Source: Croceimicrobium sp965228705
Lineage (GTDB): Bacteria; Bacteroidota; Bacteroidia; Flavobacteriales; Schleiferiaceae
NCBI RefSeq assembly: GCF_965228705.1
Contig: NZ_OZ245832.1
Span: 1,488,001-1,552,000 of the forward strand
Length of the DNA: 64,000 nucleotides
Reading direction: 5' to 3'
The notes beneath the pieces were generated by a model, which was not told the DNA's origin, made no database searches, and saw nothing but the letters and a program-made list of their open reading frames with translations. Of the stretch, positions 9,486 to 17,574 are shown piece after piece. A program made the translations under genes and the position numbers. Position 1 is the first letter of the stretch; each line of letters begins with the position of its first letter.

Positions 9486-10621
9486 TGGAATTAATTTATC
9501 TGGATAATGCCGCCTCCACCCCTTTGCGGAAGGAGGTAAAAGAATATATGCTGGAATTAATGGATGGCGCCTATGGCAATCCCTCCAGTACCCATAGTCA
9601 AGGTAGAAAGGCCAAAGTAATCTTAGAGGCCAGTCGCAAAAGCATTGCCCGCAATCTCAATTGCCTTCCGGCAGAAATCGTTTTCTGCTCCGGAGGAACT
9701 GAGGCAGATAATGCTGCGATCAGCTTGGCTTTGCGCGATTTAAAAGTTAAGCGCATTATTACTTCACCGCTAGAACACCATGCGGTACTTAAGGCTGCTG
9801 AAAAGTGGTCCAAAGCCTTTGAAGCTGAGCTTATTCTCCTGAATGTAGATCCCAAGGGGCGTATTGACTTTGAGCAATTAGAGCAACTATTGAGCACTAA
9901 CTCGACTCCTACTCTGGTTTCCCTAATGCATGGCAATAATGAAATCGGCAACCTTTTGGACATTGAAAAGGCAGGGAATCTTTGTCGCCAATACGGAGCC
10001 TGGTTGCACAGCGATACCGTGCAAACGGTAGGTCATTACCCTCTTTCATTAAAAGACCTGCCCATTGACTTTGCCACCGCTTCGGCCCATAAGTTTTATG
10101 GCCCTAAAGGAGTGGGATTCTTGTATATCGATCGTCGGGTTAAAGTAAGCTCCTTCATTACCGGAGGTGCGCAAGAACGCGGATTAAGGGGTGGTACTGA
10201 GAGCATTGTACAAATAGGAGCGCTGGCCAAAGCATTGGATTTAGCCTATCAAAATTTAGATGAAGAGCGAGCCCATATCGAAGCACTTAAAGCACAACTT
10301 TGGCAAGGATTAAAGGGATTGTTCCCTAAGATTTATGCCAATGGCTTATCCAACACCGATGAAAGTCTGTATACCGTTTTAAGCGTTAGTATCCCTGAAC
10401 TTTCTGAAGACAGCATGTTGCTCTTTAACCTCGACTTAAAAGGATTAGCTGTTTCCGGCGGAAGTGCCTGTTCTTCTGGTAGCGTTCAAAAATCGCATGT
10501 AATCGCTGCCATGGACCCTGAACATACCGATCCGGTGGTTCGCTTTTCCATTGGCAAAGACAATAGCACTCACGATATTGAGAAGGCTCTGGCCATTATG
10601 GCCGAATTAAAACAAGCTTAA
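9485..10621 (+). CDS. Cysteine desulfurase (NifS/IscS-like)
   Basis: About 378 residues. LDNAASTPL at the N-terminus, GGTEADN, the PLP-lysine motif SAHKFYGPKGVGFLY, RGGTES and the catalytic-cysteine loop SGGSACSSGS identify a group I cysteine desulfurase, which moves sulfur from cysteine to a protein persulfide for Fe-S clusters or tRNA thiolation. An ATG 12 bases upstream is in frame but inside the previous gene; the MELIYLDN start at 9485 gives the family's normal N-terminus and a TAATG overlap. No IscU or SufE partner is adjacent. A perfect hairpin follows the stop directly. Confidence 0.88.
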   Translation: MELIYLDNAASTPLRKEVKEYMLELMDGAYGNPSSTHSQGRKAKVILEASRKSIARNLNCLPAEIVFCSGGTEADNAAISLALRDLKVKRIITSPLEHHAVLKAAEKWSKAFEAELILLNVDPKGRIDFEQLEQLLSTNSTPTLVSLMHGNNEIGNLLDIEKAGNLCRQYGAWLHSDTVQTVGHYPLSLKDLPIDFATASAHKFYGPKGVGFLYIDRRVKVSSFITGGAQERGLRGGTESIVQIGALAKALDLAYQNLDEERAHIEALKAQLWQGLKGLFPKIYANGLSNTDESLYTVLSVSIPELSEDSMLLFNLDLKGLAVSGGSACSSGSVQKSHVIAAMDPEHTDPVVRFSIGKDNSTHDIEKALAIMAELKQA

Positions 10622-10647
10622 AAGTTCCGAATTACTCTTCGGAACTT
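10622..10647. terminator. Perfect 10-bp hairpin between convergent genes
   Basis: AAGTTCCGAA (10622-10631), a six-base loop TTACTC and TTCGGAACTT (10638-10647) form a perfect inverted repeat. It begins one base after the stop of the NifS-like gene and covers the stop and last codons of the leftward gene. There is no long T-run: CTTTTAA follows on the minus side only. It probably ends transcription in both directions. Confidence 0.6.
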
Positions 10648-12080
10648 AGATCAACTGCTTCCGCTTCTTCCGTGTGAGGATAATAACCGAAAAGATGCTT
10701 GTCGCGAATCATTTGATCCACATAAGCAGGTAAACAATCCTCCCAGCCGCTTTCTCCATTGCGGATCTTTTTCAAAACATCGCGGGAGAATATCTGTAAG
10801 ATTTCAGGATCGTAGGTTTCTATATCCTTAATCCGGCGGTTAAACACCAGGAAGTCGTACAGAGGTTGGAAACGTGGGTGAATCTTAAAGTCCTTGGAAG
10901 TCTCAATCGGATCATCCGGATTGGGTTGCGATGGATACACATAAAGCTTAAGATCGCTGGAATACAAGATTCCAAAGGCCTCCAGAATTCCCCCTTTAAG
11001 ATCGCGGTAGTACTTATTATCAAAGAGCTCATGCAAATTGGTAACCCCCATAATAAGGCCCATTCGCTCCTCTGAATAACGAGAGAAGTATTCTACCAAT
11101 TTATAATACTCCTGATAATTGGAGATTAATACCGTTTGCCCCAGCGAGCATAATATATCCGCCCGATCCAGGAAGTCTTGCTCATCAATCTCACCTTCCG
11201 ATTTCAAATTGTTCAGGGTGATTTCAAATAGCACTACCAGCTTATCCTTTTTCACTTTTCGCTCTTGAGTAAAGGCATCGATACTGGTTCGCACCATGTC
11301 CATATTTACCTTGGTAACAGGACGGAACGAACCACGGGCAGTAAGAATGTTCTTTTTATAGAGCAGGGCCGCTGGCAAAATATTGTTGCCTTCAGGCCCA
11401 AAGATCACCGCATCGGTCATGCCATTTTGGATAAGGCGTAAGGACATTAAACGGTTATCTACATTCTCAAATTCAGGGCCTTCAAAATGGATCATATCGA
11501 TCTCCATTTTGTAGCGCGCGATATTGTCGTAAAGTGATTTCAGTAATTCCTCAGGATTATTGCGAATATTGAAACATCCGTAAATGAGGTTCACCCCCAT
11601 AATCCCGATGGTTTCCTGCTGTAAGGAAGCTTCCTCCTCCTTCATACGGATGTGGAAAAGCACATCATTGGGTTCCTTATCAGGATCCAATTGGAAGCGA
11701 ATTCCCATCCAACCATGACCTTTAAACTTACGGGTGAAGTTGATGGTTGCAACGGTATTGGCAAAGGCAAAATAACATCGCTTAGGATGATCGGTGCGAT
11801 CCAATCGTTTTTCAATCAAACCATATTCATGGTCTAACATTTTACGTAAACGATCTTCAGTAACATAACGTCCGTCCATTTCCTTACCATAAATGGCATC
11901 GGAAAAGAGTTTGTCGTATGCACTCATTGCTTTAGCTACTGTACCTGAGGCGGCTCCAACCCGAAAGAAATTTCGAACAACTTCCTGGCCAGCGCCAATC
12001 TCGGCGAAGGTGCCATAAATGTTCTCATTCAGGTTGACTTTTAATGCCTTTTGGGCAGTAGACAACACCATGCGTTCCAT
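10632..12080 (-). CDS. Conserved protein of unknown function (sometimes labelled TonB-dependent receptor or nucleotidyltransferase)
   Basis: A 482-residue, apparently cytoplasmic protein with a very conserved N-terminus (IYGTFAEIGAGQEV, then GTVAKAMSAYDK and FSDAIYG). From memory, similar proteins in cyanobacteria and Bacteroidota carry database names such as TonB-dependent receptor or nicotinate-nucleotide adenylyltransferase. Neither is supported: there is no signal peptide, plug or barrel strand pattern, and no HxGH adenylyltransferase motif near the start. I do not know its function. An exact -7 element (12119-12126) lies upstream, divergent from the metallo-hydrolase promoter. Its last codons form one arm of a hairpin shared with the convergent gene. 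Confidence 0.7.
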   Translation of the reverse strand: MERMVLSTAQKALKVNLNENIYGTFAEIGAGQEVVRNFFRVGAASGTVAKAMSAYDKLFSDAIYGKEMDGRYVTEDRLRKMLDHEYGLIEKRLDRTDHPKRCYFAFANTVATINFTRKFKGHGWMGIRFQLDPDKEPNDVLFHIRMKEEEASLQQETIGIMGVNLIYGCFNIRNNPEELLKSLYDNIARYKMEIDMIHFEGPEFENVDNRLMSLRLIQNGMTDAVIFGPEGNNILPAALLYKKNILTARGSFRPVTKVNMDMVRTSIDAFTQERKVKKDKLVVLFEITLNNLKSEGEIDEQDFLDRADILCSLGQTVLISNYQEYYKLVEYFSRYSEERMGLIMGVTNLHELFDNKYYRDLKGGILEAFGILYSSDLKLYVYPSQPNPDDPIETSKDFKIHPRFQPLYDFLVFNRRIKDIETYDPEILQIFSRDVLKKIRNGESGWEDCLPAYVDQMIRDKHLFGYYPHTEEAEAVDLSSEE

Positions 12081-12118
12081 AAGTAGAGGGTCTAATCTAT
12101 CAGAAGGTTAACGGTAAA

Positions 12119-12126
12119 CAAAAGTA
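12119..12126 (-). promoter_or_regulatory. TAnnTTTG -7 element for the 10632-12080 gene
   Basis: The minus strand reads TACTTTTG, an exact -7 match, 38 bases upstream of the ATG at 12080. It lies back to back with the plus-strand element at 12137-12144, only ten bases away, so the two promoters may compete for polymerase. Confidence 0.6.
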
Positions 12127-12136
12127 ATAGTTTAGC

Positions 12137-12144
12137 TATGTTTG
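12137..12144 (+). promoter_or_regulatory. TAnnTTTG -7 element for the metallo-hydrolase gene
   Basis: The plus strand reads TATGTTTG, an exact -7 match, 21 bases before the TTG start at 12166. This spacing matches the glmM promoter and supports the TTG start. Confidence 0.6.
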
Positions 12145-12165
12145 ACCCGAAAAAGCAATTAAAAT

Positions 12166-12963
12166 TTGAATCCTTCAAAAGCTTCAGCAGACTGGTACTT
12201 CGAATTCCTTGGAACCGGCACCTCACAAGGGGTTCCGATGATTGGCTGTGATTGTAAAGTTTGCCAATCCAGCAATCCCAAAGACCAAAGATTACGCAGC
12301 AGCTTTTTAGTGGAAAGAATGGGCACTCGAATATTAATCGATGCCGGACCCGATTTACGTCAACAATTATTGCGCTCTAAAACCCATGATATTGATGCGG
12401 TACTGATCACCCACCAACACCAAGATCATACGGCTGGATTAGACGAATTAAGAGCGATCAATTTTATTCAGGGGCACTCCATTCCCATTTACTGCACGGA
12501 AGCAGTGGAAGAACGCTTAAGAGAGCAATACTCATATATTTTCCAAAACAGCAAGTATCCGGGTATTCCTCAAATCGATTTAATCCGTATCCCGGAAGGC
12601 CCCTTTCAAATTGGGAATATTGAATTGGAAACTCTGGAATTGGAACATGCCAATTTACCCGTCCTTGGCTTTCGCTTTGGAAAGCTGGCTTACCTCACCG
12701 ATGTTAACCATATCCCTGATAGCGAATGGCCTAAACTGGAGGGCTTGGAGGTATTTATTTTAAATGCCCTTCGGCATGAAGCCCACCATTCCCACTTTAC
12801 CCTGGATGAGGCCTTAGCCATTGCAGATCGATTAGAGGTAGCTCAGTTTTACGCCACTCATATCAGTCATCAATTAGGCCTGCATGCTGAAATTGAATCC
12901 AAAATGAAAGCCGGAAGAAATTTGGCTTATGATGGACTGCAATTGACATTAGCCTCAAGCTAG
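12166..12963 (+). CDS. MBL-fold metal-dependent hydrolase (PhnP-like)
   Basis: A 265-residue metallo-beta-lactamase-fold protein. It has the N-terminal GTGTSQGVP strand typical of the PhnP/RNase Z branch, a CDCKVCQ cysteine pair as in PhnP, and the metal motif THQHQDHTAG (HxHxDH) at about 85-94. Later metal histidines are seen in ALRHEAHHSH and ATHISH. PhnP hydrolyses cyclic phosphoribosyl phosphates, but there are no phn genes here, so the substrate is open. The start must be the TTG at 12166: a stop lies just upstream in frame, and the first internal ATG would remove the GTGTSQG strand. Confidence 0.82.
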   Translation: MNPSKASADWYFEFLGTGTSQGVPMIGCDCKVCQSSNPKDQRLRSSFLVERMGTRILIDAGPDLRQQLLRSKTHDIDAVLITHQHQDHTAGLDELRAINFIQGHSIPIYCTEAVEERLREQYSYIFQNSKYPGIPQIDLIRIPEGPFQIGNIELETLELEHANLPVLGFRFGKLAYLTDVNHIPDSEWPKLEGLEVFILNALRHEAHHSHFTLDEALAIADRLEVAQFYATHISHQLGLHAEIESKMKAGRNLAYDGLQLTLASS

Positions 12964-12989
12964 CGCCTTACCTTCGCAAAAATTCTCAG

Positions 12990-14210
12990 ATGGACCGAAA
13001 TTTTGATCTCATAGTTATTGGTGGTGGCATTGTAGGCTTAGCCACAGCTTATAAATATCAGATGGCTTTTCCTGAGCATCGCATTGCGATTTTGGAAAAA
13101 GAAGATCATTTAGGCGCTCATCAAACCGGCCGAAATTCGGGGGTAATTCATTCGGGTATCTACTATAAACCCGGCAGTTTCAAAGCCCTGAATTGTACCA
13201 ATGGTCGCAAGCAAATTGTGGCTTTCGCCAAAGAACATGGGGTGGCTCACGACATTTGCGGGAAAATCATTCTCGCTACGGAGGAGAAGGAACTGCCCAT
13301 TTTACAAGGCATCTTCGAAAAAGGACAGGCTAATCAGATTGAAGGTATCGAGATGATTGGTCCGGATGCGATCCGTGATATTGAACCCTTTAGCCGAGGC
13401 ATCAAAGCGATTCGCGTTCCGGTTACGGGAATCATCGACTATGTTGGATTTTGCAAAAAATTGGTAGAACTGATTAAAGCTCGTAATCCCAAAAGTGAAT
13501 TATTCCTAAGCACTCAATTTCTGGAAAGCTTTCGCGAAGATGGCAAAGAAGGAATCCGCACCAATAAAGGAAACTTTTATACTCAGCATAAGATCTTTTG
13601 TGCCGGATTGCAAAGTGATCGTTTGGCTCGTAAAGAAGGGGCTAAACCCGATTTAAAAATTGTAGGCTTCCGTGGCGATTATTACGAATTAACGGAAGAG
13701 GCCAGGCATAAAGTAAAGCACTTGATTTACCCCGTACCCGATCCTGATTTCCCTTTCTTGGGTGTGCATTTCACCCGTATGGTTGATGGCAGTGTGGAAT
13801 GTGGTCCTAATGCTGTTTTCTCCTTTAAGCGGGAGGGTTATTCCCCCAGTTCCTTTAGTTTTAAAGACACCTTCGAATCCCTTACCTTTCCTGGAACCTG
13901 GAAATTATTTAGTCGCCATGCAGCACAAGGCATTGAGGAAATGAAACGGGCTTTCTCGAAAAAGCTCTTTTTAGACGCTTTGCGAAAAATGATACCGGAA
14001 TTGCAGATGGAAGATATTCGTCCTGTGCGCGCCGGGGTTCGAGCTCAGGCCTTAAAATACAATGGCGATCTGGTAGATGATTTTAAGATCGAAAGGTTCG
14101 GAAATTCGGTGCATGTACTAAATGCTCCATCTCCGGCCGCTACTGCCAGTTTAGCCATTGCCGATGAAATACTCGACATGGCCGGATTTGTCCCTAAGAT
14201 AAAAGCTTAA
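12990..14210 (+). CDS. lhgO: L-2-hydroxyglutarate oxidase
   Basis: A 406-residue FAD-dependent oxidoreductase of the DAO fold. The FAD-binding GGGIVGLATA is at residues 11-20, and HQTGRNSGVIHSGIYY at about 44-59 is the family signature of L-2-hydroxyglutarate oxidases. It oxidises L-2-hydroxyglutarate, a by-product of 2-oxoglutarate metabolism, to 2-oxoglutarate and probably feeds electrons to the membrane quinone pool. It starts 26 bases after the metallo-hydrolase gene; a near match to the -7 element (TACCTTCG, 12969-12976) lies in that gap, so it may have its own promoter. Its stop overlaps the stop of the convergent T9SS gene by four bases. Confidence 0.9.
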   Translation: MDRNFDLIVIGGGIVGLATAYKYQMAFPEHRIAILEKEDHLGAHQTGRNSGVIHSGIYYKPGSFKALNCTNGRKQIVAFAKEHGVAHDICGKIILATEEKELPILQGIFEKGQANQIEGIEMIGPDAIRDIEPFSRGIKAIRVPVTGIIDYVGFCKKLVELIKARNPKSELFLSTQFLESFREDGKEGIRTNKGNFYTQHKIFCAGLQSDRLARKEGAKPDLKIVGFRGDYYELTEEARHKVKHLIYPVPDPDFPFLGVHFTRMVDGSVECGPNAVFSFKREGYSPSSFSFKDTFESLTFPGTWKLFSRHAAQGIEEMKRAFSKKLFLDALRKMIPELQMEDIRPVRAGVRAQALKYNGDLVDDFKIERFGNSVHVLNAPSPAATASLAIADEILDMAGFVPKIKA

Positions 14211-15055
14211 TAAACCAGAACGCGGATTTCTTCGCTACTTGCAGAATTGTGTAGACGAGCAATGTACATGCCTTTTTCAAAATTCTGAAGTTCCAAACGA
14301 GTTGGTCCTTTCTCGTACTCCTGCTCCCAAACCAAGGCGCCCCCTAAGCTGAATATTTGCAATTGGGCTTTGCCTTCGGGGATTTCAAAAAAGAGCGTTT
14401 CATCTAATTGACGCAGGCTAAATACCTGCTCTTCCGCTTCTGGCAAACCAATCCAGGCAGATCCTTCACCAGCTACAATCCCTTCACCATACTGCTCATT
14501 ATAGCCATAATCTTTAATGGTGACAGACTTATAATCAGCCGCTACATCAACTCGGATCCAACCGTAATAATTGCGAACCGTATCATCTACTTCTGCGCGA
14601 AAGCGTAGGCCGATTAAGCCGTTTAATGCCCCATTGAATTTATCATTAGGGCTGCCACTACCACTACTCACCATAGAAAGCTGCCCCAGGGAATAGGAGC
14701 CTCCACTACCTTTAAATACCGAATTTGGGCCAATGCTATCGCCAGGACTTAGATTAAAAGGATAAGCGTAGTTACCATAGTCGAGGCCTAAAATCGAATT
14801 AGCAGCCACTCCGCGAGATTGCACAAAATTGCCACTAACATTGAAAATTGAAGTATCTACATATTGAATAAAACGATAGTCAACCACACCAAGGCTGTCT
14901 TCATCAATATCCAAATCCCAATAGGCATTATTGGTATTTAGAGTAGTATCGGCCAAATCAACATACTTGATTTGAGCATCTGCGCCATATGCAGCTAATA
15001 ACCCACTGATGGCTCCCAAATACTTTAAACTCTCTTTTTGTTTCTTATCCTTCAT
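14207..15055 (-). CDS. Secreted protein with T9SS type A sorting domain
   Basis: A 282-residue protein. A hydrophobic stretch ending in GADAQ (about residue 28) looks like a signal peptide. The middle is beta-rich and Gly/Ser/Asp-rich with no family I recognise; an RFRAEVDDTVRNYYGWIRV stretch is like that in other flavobacterial surface proteins. The last 70 residues form a type A sorting domain (LQIFSLGGALVWEQE, then KGMYIARLHN and a basic end), which directs export by T9SS. It is single and convergent with lhgO. A one-mismatch -7 element lies about 17 bases upstream. Confidence 0.7.
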   Translation of the reverse strand: MKDKKQKESLKYLGAISGLLAAYGADAQIKYVDLADTTLNTNNAYWDLDIDEDSLGVVDYRFIQYVDTSIFNVSGNFVQSRGVAANSILGLDYGNYAYPFNLSPGDSIGPNSVFKGSGGSYSLGQLSMVSSGSGSPNDKFNGALNGLIGLRFRAEVDDTVRNYYGWIRVDVAADYKSVTIKDYGYNEQYGEGIVAGEGSAWIGLPEAEEQVFSLRQLDETLFFEIPEGKAQLQIFSLGGALVWEQEYEKGPTRLELQNFEKGMYIARLHNSASSEEIRVLVY

Positions 15056-15094
15056 AATCCGTAAAACTGGGCAAAAATCTATAAAAGGTGCGGA

Positions 15095-17530
15095 CTAGCC
15101 AATTTTGTTTCGATGCAATTGTGGGTCAACTGTTTTTTCCCACTGTTCTTTAGTCACGGAATGACCTAAAAAACGGCTGATTTCCGGTAATGCTTCTCCT
15201 TTTAATAAAGCTCGATACGAAACTTCCATCCATTCGATATACGGTTGTTGATCCAGCCACAGCTGAAAACGTTGTCTTTCCCTTTCTAATTGTTGACCCT
15301 TTTGAAAAGGGAAATTTTCAAGACTGGCTGGCTCCCCTCTCATCTTAGCTTGCGAAAGGATAATTTCAAGCAGCGGACGATCCATCCAAATCACCTTGTA
15401 CTTTCGATCGGCAGGTAAATAGGGTAATAAAGGGGCTACTACTTTTAGCACTTTAGCTTCCGTTTGAGGGAGCTCTCCACTTTGGGGCAAATTTTTCAAG
15501 GCCTCCCACTCATAATAACCTTTAGGGTTATGGTGATCTGCCTCGCGTATATGGTCCTGCAAAATTTCCAAACCACTGGCTTCCAATAGAGCCATCATAA
15601 AGCTGGTACCCGACCGAGGAAAACCACTTATAATAATGCTGCTGGCCTCGGGGTTTTGGCCTATTAAATCCTCTCTCAGAATCAAAGCTTTTTGATGCTT
15701 AGGGGCCATTTGCAAACAAAGTTGCAAAGCCTTTCTACAAGAATCAGCTTCTCCTTTTTGATGGTAATGCAAGGCCCAGAGATAATGCAAATGAGGTTGA
15801 TGCATTTTTAGGCTCAAGGCCTGATTCGCATACATTTCAAAATCATCGTAAGCCCCTTTAGCAAAGGCCACCTGAGCCTTCCCGTTTAAGGCCGGACTGT
15901 ATTCTTTATTTAGCGCTAAAGCCCGATCAAATTGCTGATCGGCAGCATCCCATTGACTCGCCAAAAACAAAGCATGCCCCATCTCTTGGTAGAGCGTCGG
16001 ACTTTGTAAACCTACTTTTTCTAAAGACTGCATTTCAATCAAAGCCATTTCGGCTCGCCCCTTTTGAAGCAATGACAAGGCTTTGCAAAAACGCAATTGT
16101 AAATCTTCTTGAAACTCTAATTTAAGACCCTGCCAAAAATTATCCCAAAGCTTTGCATCTCCGATATTGAGAATTAAACGCGCCTTTAAAATATACCAAC
16201 GATAGGCCTGCTCGCTATTTAACCAATGCTGATCGCATAGTTGAAGAGCCTCCGCATAAGCGCCTACCTCCCTCAGGCTTATAGCCTTATTGTAATTATG
16301 CTCTTCACGAATACCCATTTGCTGGCTGTGGGCTAAATCGAGGTATTGCAATTCCTCCAAATCGCGTAAGGCATCATTTTGCCCTTGCTGCGCATGGACA
16401 TCCAGAAAATGAGAGCTTTTTATCACATCCCAGGTCGGCAGCCAGCTGGCAGCTGATTTAGTCCTCAATAAATCCTTTATAATCCGACCTTCCATATCCT
16501 TGGCAAGTGGCAATTGAAAATGATGCAGAATAGTGGGAACCAGATCTAAAAGGCTAATGCCATACAATTTTCGACCCCGCACAAAATCGGGACCGGTAGC
16601 GGCAAAAACACCAAATGCCTTATGTTCTGATGCGGGCGCCGCAGGCAGATTAGGTAGCTCCTTTTGCCTTCCGGCGGAAAGCTCAAAGCCATGGTCGGAA
16701 ATTAGGATCACATTATGCCCGGCTGCGACATTGAGCATACTACCAAGCATGGCATCATGCCAGCGATATGCTGCACTTATAATGTATTGATAATGCTTGA
16801 AATCGAGATCTGATACCTGGCTTTGCTGCGGTGGGAAATATGCGGCTCCTAAGTGCTGTAATTGATCCAATGCTTCGAAATAGAACATCCGGCATTGGGC
16901 ATCCTTTTGTAACATAGCCATGGCACAGTTAAACTGCATTCGGCTTCGCAAGAGGATACGTCCAACTTTCTGAACCAAAGGATCTTTTAGTAACTGTTCC
17001 GCTGCCATTTCCGGGAAAAAGCCAGCCAAGATTTCTGGGTCTAGCTCATGGGCCTTTTCCTTTTCAGAAATTAGGAAATCACCCCATTCCTTGGGATAAA
17101 ACTGCCCCTTTAAATCACCTTCGGCGAAAGCCAAATTAGAGATCATATCCCCACGAATCGCCTCAACGGGATTGGAGGGCCACCAGTTTAATACCTGGCA
17201 CGAAATCCCTGCTTCCGATAGAATATTCCAAAGGGCAGGTACCCGTCGTTGTAGGCTCGAAATCGCTCTGGGCCCTTGCAAACTTTCCTCCACAAAACCC
17301 AAAACGCCATGCTCATGAGCTCTTTTGCCACTAGCTACTGAAGTCCAAAGTAAAGGACTAATCATAGGTTGCAGGCTCGCCAGGGCACCTTCACTACCTC
17401 GAGCCAGGAGGTTCTGGAAATGGGGCATTTCGCCTTGATCTATGAGGTTTCGAATTACCGACCACTCGGCGCCATCCCAGCCTAAAAGTAGCAAGGGCGA
17501 ACTTTGATTATGCTTTTTTGGATCTGTCAT
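15095..17530 (-). CDS. Phosphodiesterase/sulfatase-fold, TPR and sulfotransferase fusion
   Basis: About 811 residues in three parts. Residues 1-370 have the alkaline phosphatase-superfamily fold of type I phosphodiesterases: LLGWDGAEW (metal Asp), LLWTSVASGK (nucleophile Thr/Ser), ALDQLQHLG, LISDHGFE and ASEHKAFG provide the metal ligands. Residues 380-630 are TPR-like helices. The last 180 are a sulfotransferase with the 5'-PAPS P-loop SGFPRSGTSF. Such TPR-sulfotransferases are known, but a fusion to a phosphodiesterase domain is unusual. No signal peptide is seen. The start at 17530 is preferred over the ATG at 17551. It is divergent from an ABC permease 44 bases away. Substrates are unknown; surface glycan modification is a guess. 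Confidence 0.8.
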   Translation of the reverse strand: MTDPKKHNQSSPLLLLGWDGAEWSVIRNLIDQGEMPHFQNLLARGSEGALASLQPMISPLLWTSVASGKRAHEHGVLGFVEESLQGPRAISSLQRRVPALWNILSEAGISCQVLNWWPSNPVEAIRGDMISNLAFAEGDLKGQFYPKEWGDFLISEKEKAHELDPEILAGFFPEMAAEQLLKDPLVQKVGRILLRSRMQFNCAMAMLQKDAQCRMFYFEALDQLQHLGAAYFPPQQSQVSDLDFKHYQYIISAAYRWHDAMLGSMLNVAAGHNVILISDHGFELSAGRQKELPNLPAAPASEHKAFGVFAATGPDFVRGRKLYGISLLDLVPTILHHFQLPLAKDMEGRIIKDLLRTKSAASWLPTWDVIKSSHFLDVHAQQGQNDALRDLEELQYLDLAHSQQMGIREEHNYNKAISLREVGAYAEALQLCDQHWLNSEQAYRWYILKARLILNIGDAKLWDNFWQGLKLEFQEDLQLRFCKALSLLQKGRAEMALIEMQSLEKVGLQSPTLYQEMGHALFLASQWDAADQQFDRALALNKEYSPALNGKAQVAFAKGAYDDFEMYANQALSLKMHQPHLHYLWALHYHQKGEADSCRKALQLCLQMAPKHQKALILREDLIGQNPEASSIIISGFPRSGTSFMMALLEASGLEILQDHIREADHHNPKGYYEWEALKNLPQSGELPQTEAKVLKVVAPLLPYLPADRKYKVIWMDRPLLEIILSQAKMRGEPASLENFPFQKGQQLERERQRFQLWLDQQPYIEWMEVSYRALLKGEALPEISRFLGHSVTKEQWEKTVDPQLHRNKIG

Positions 17531-17574
17531 GCTTTTCAAGCCTCCAATCACGGCTATAATCGTAATTTAGGGGC

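Noticed and set aside
10632..12080. TonB-dependent receptor
   Set aside because: No signal peptide, TonB box, plug or barrel strand pattern; the protein looks cytoplasmic.
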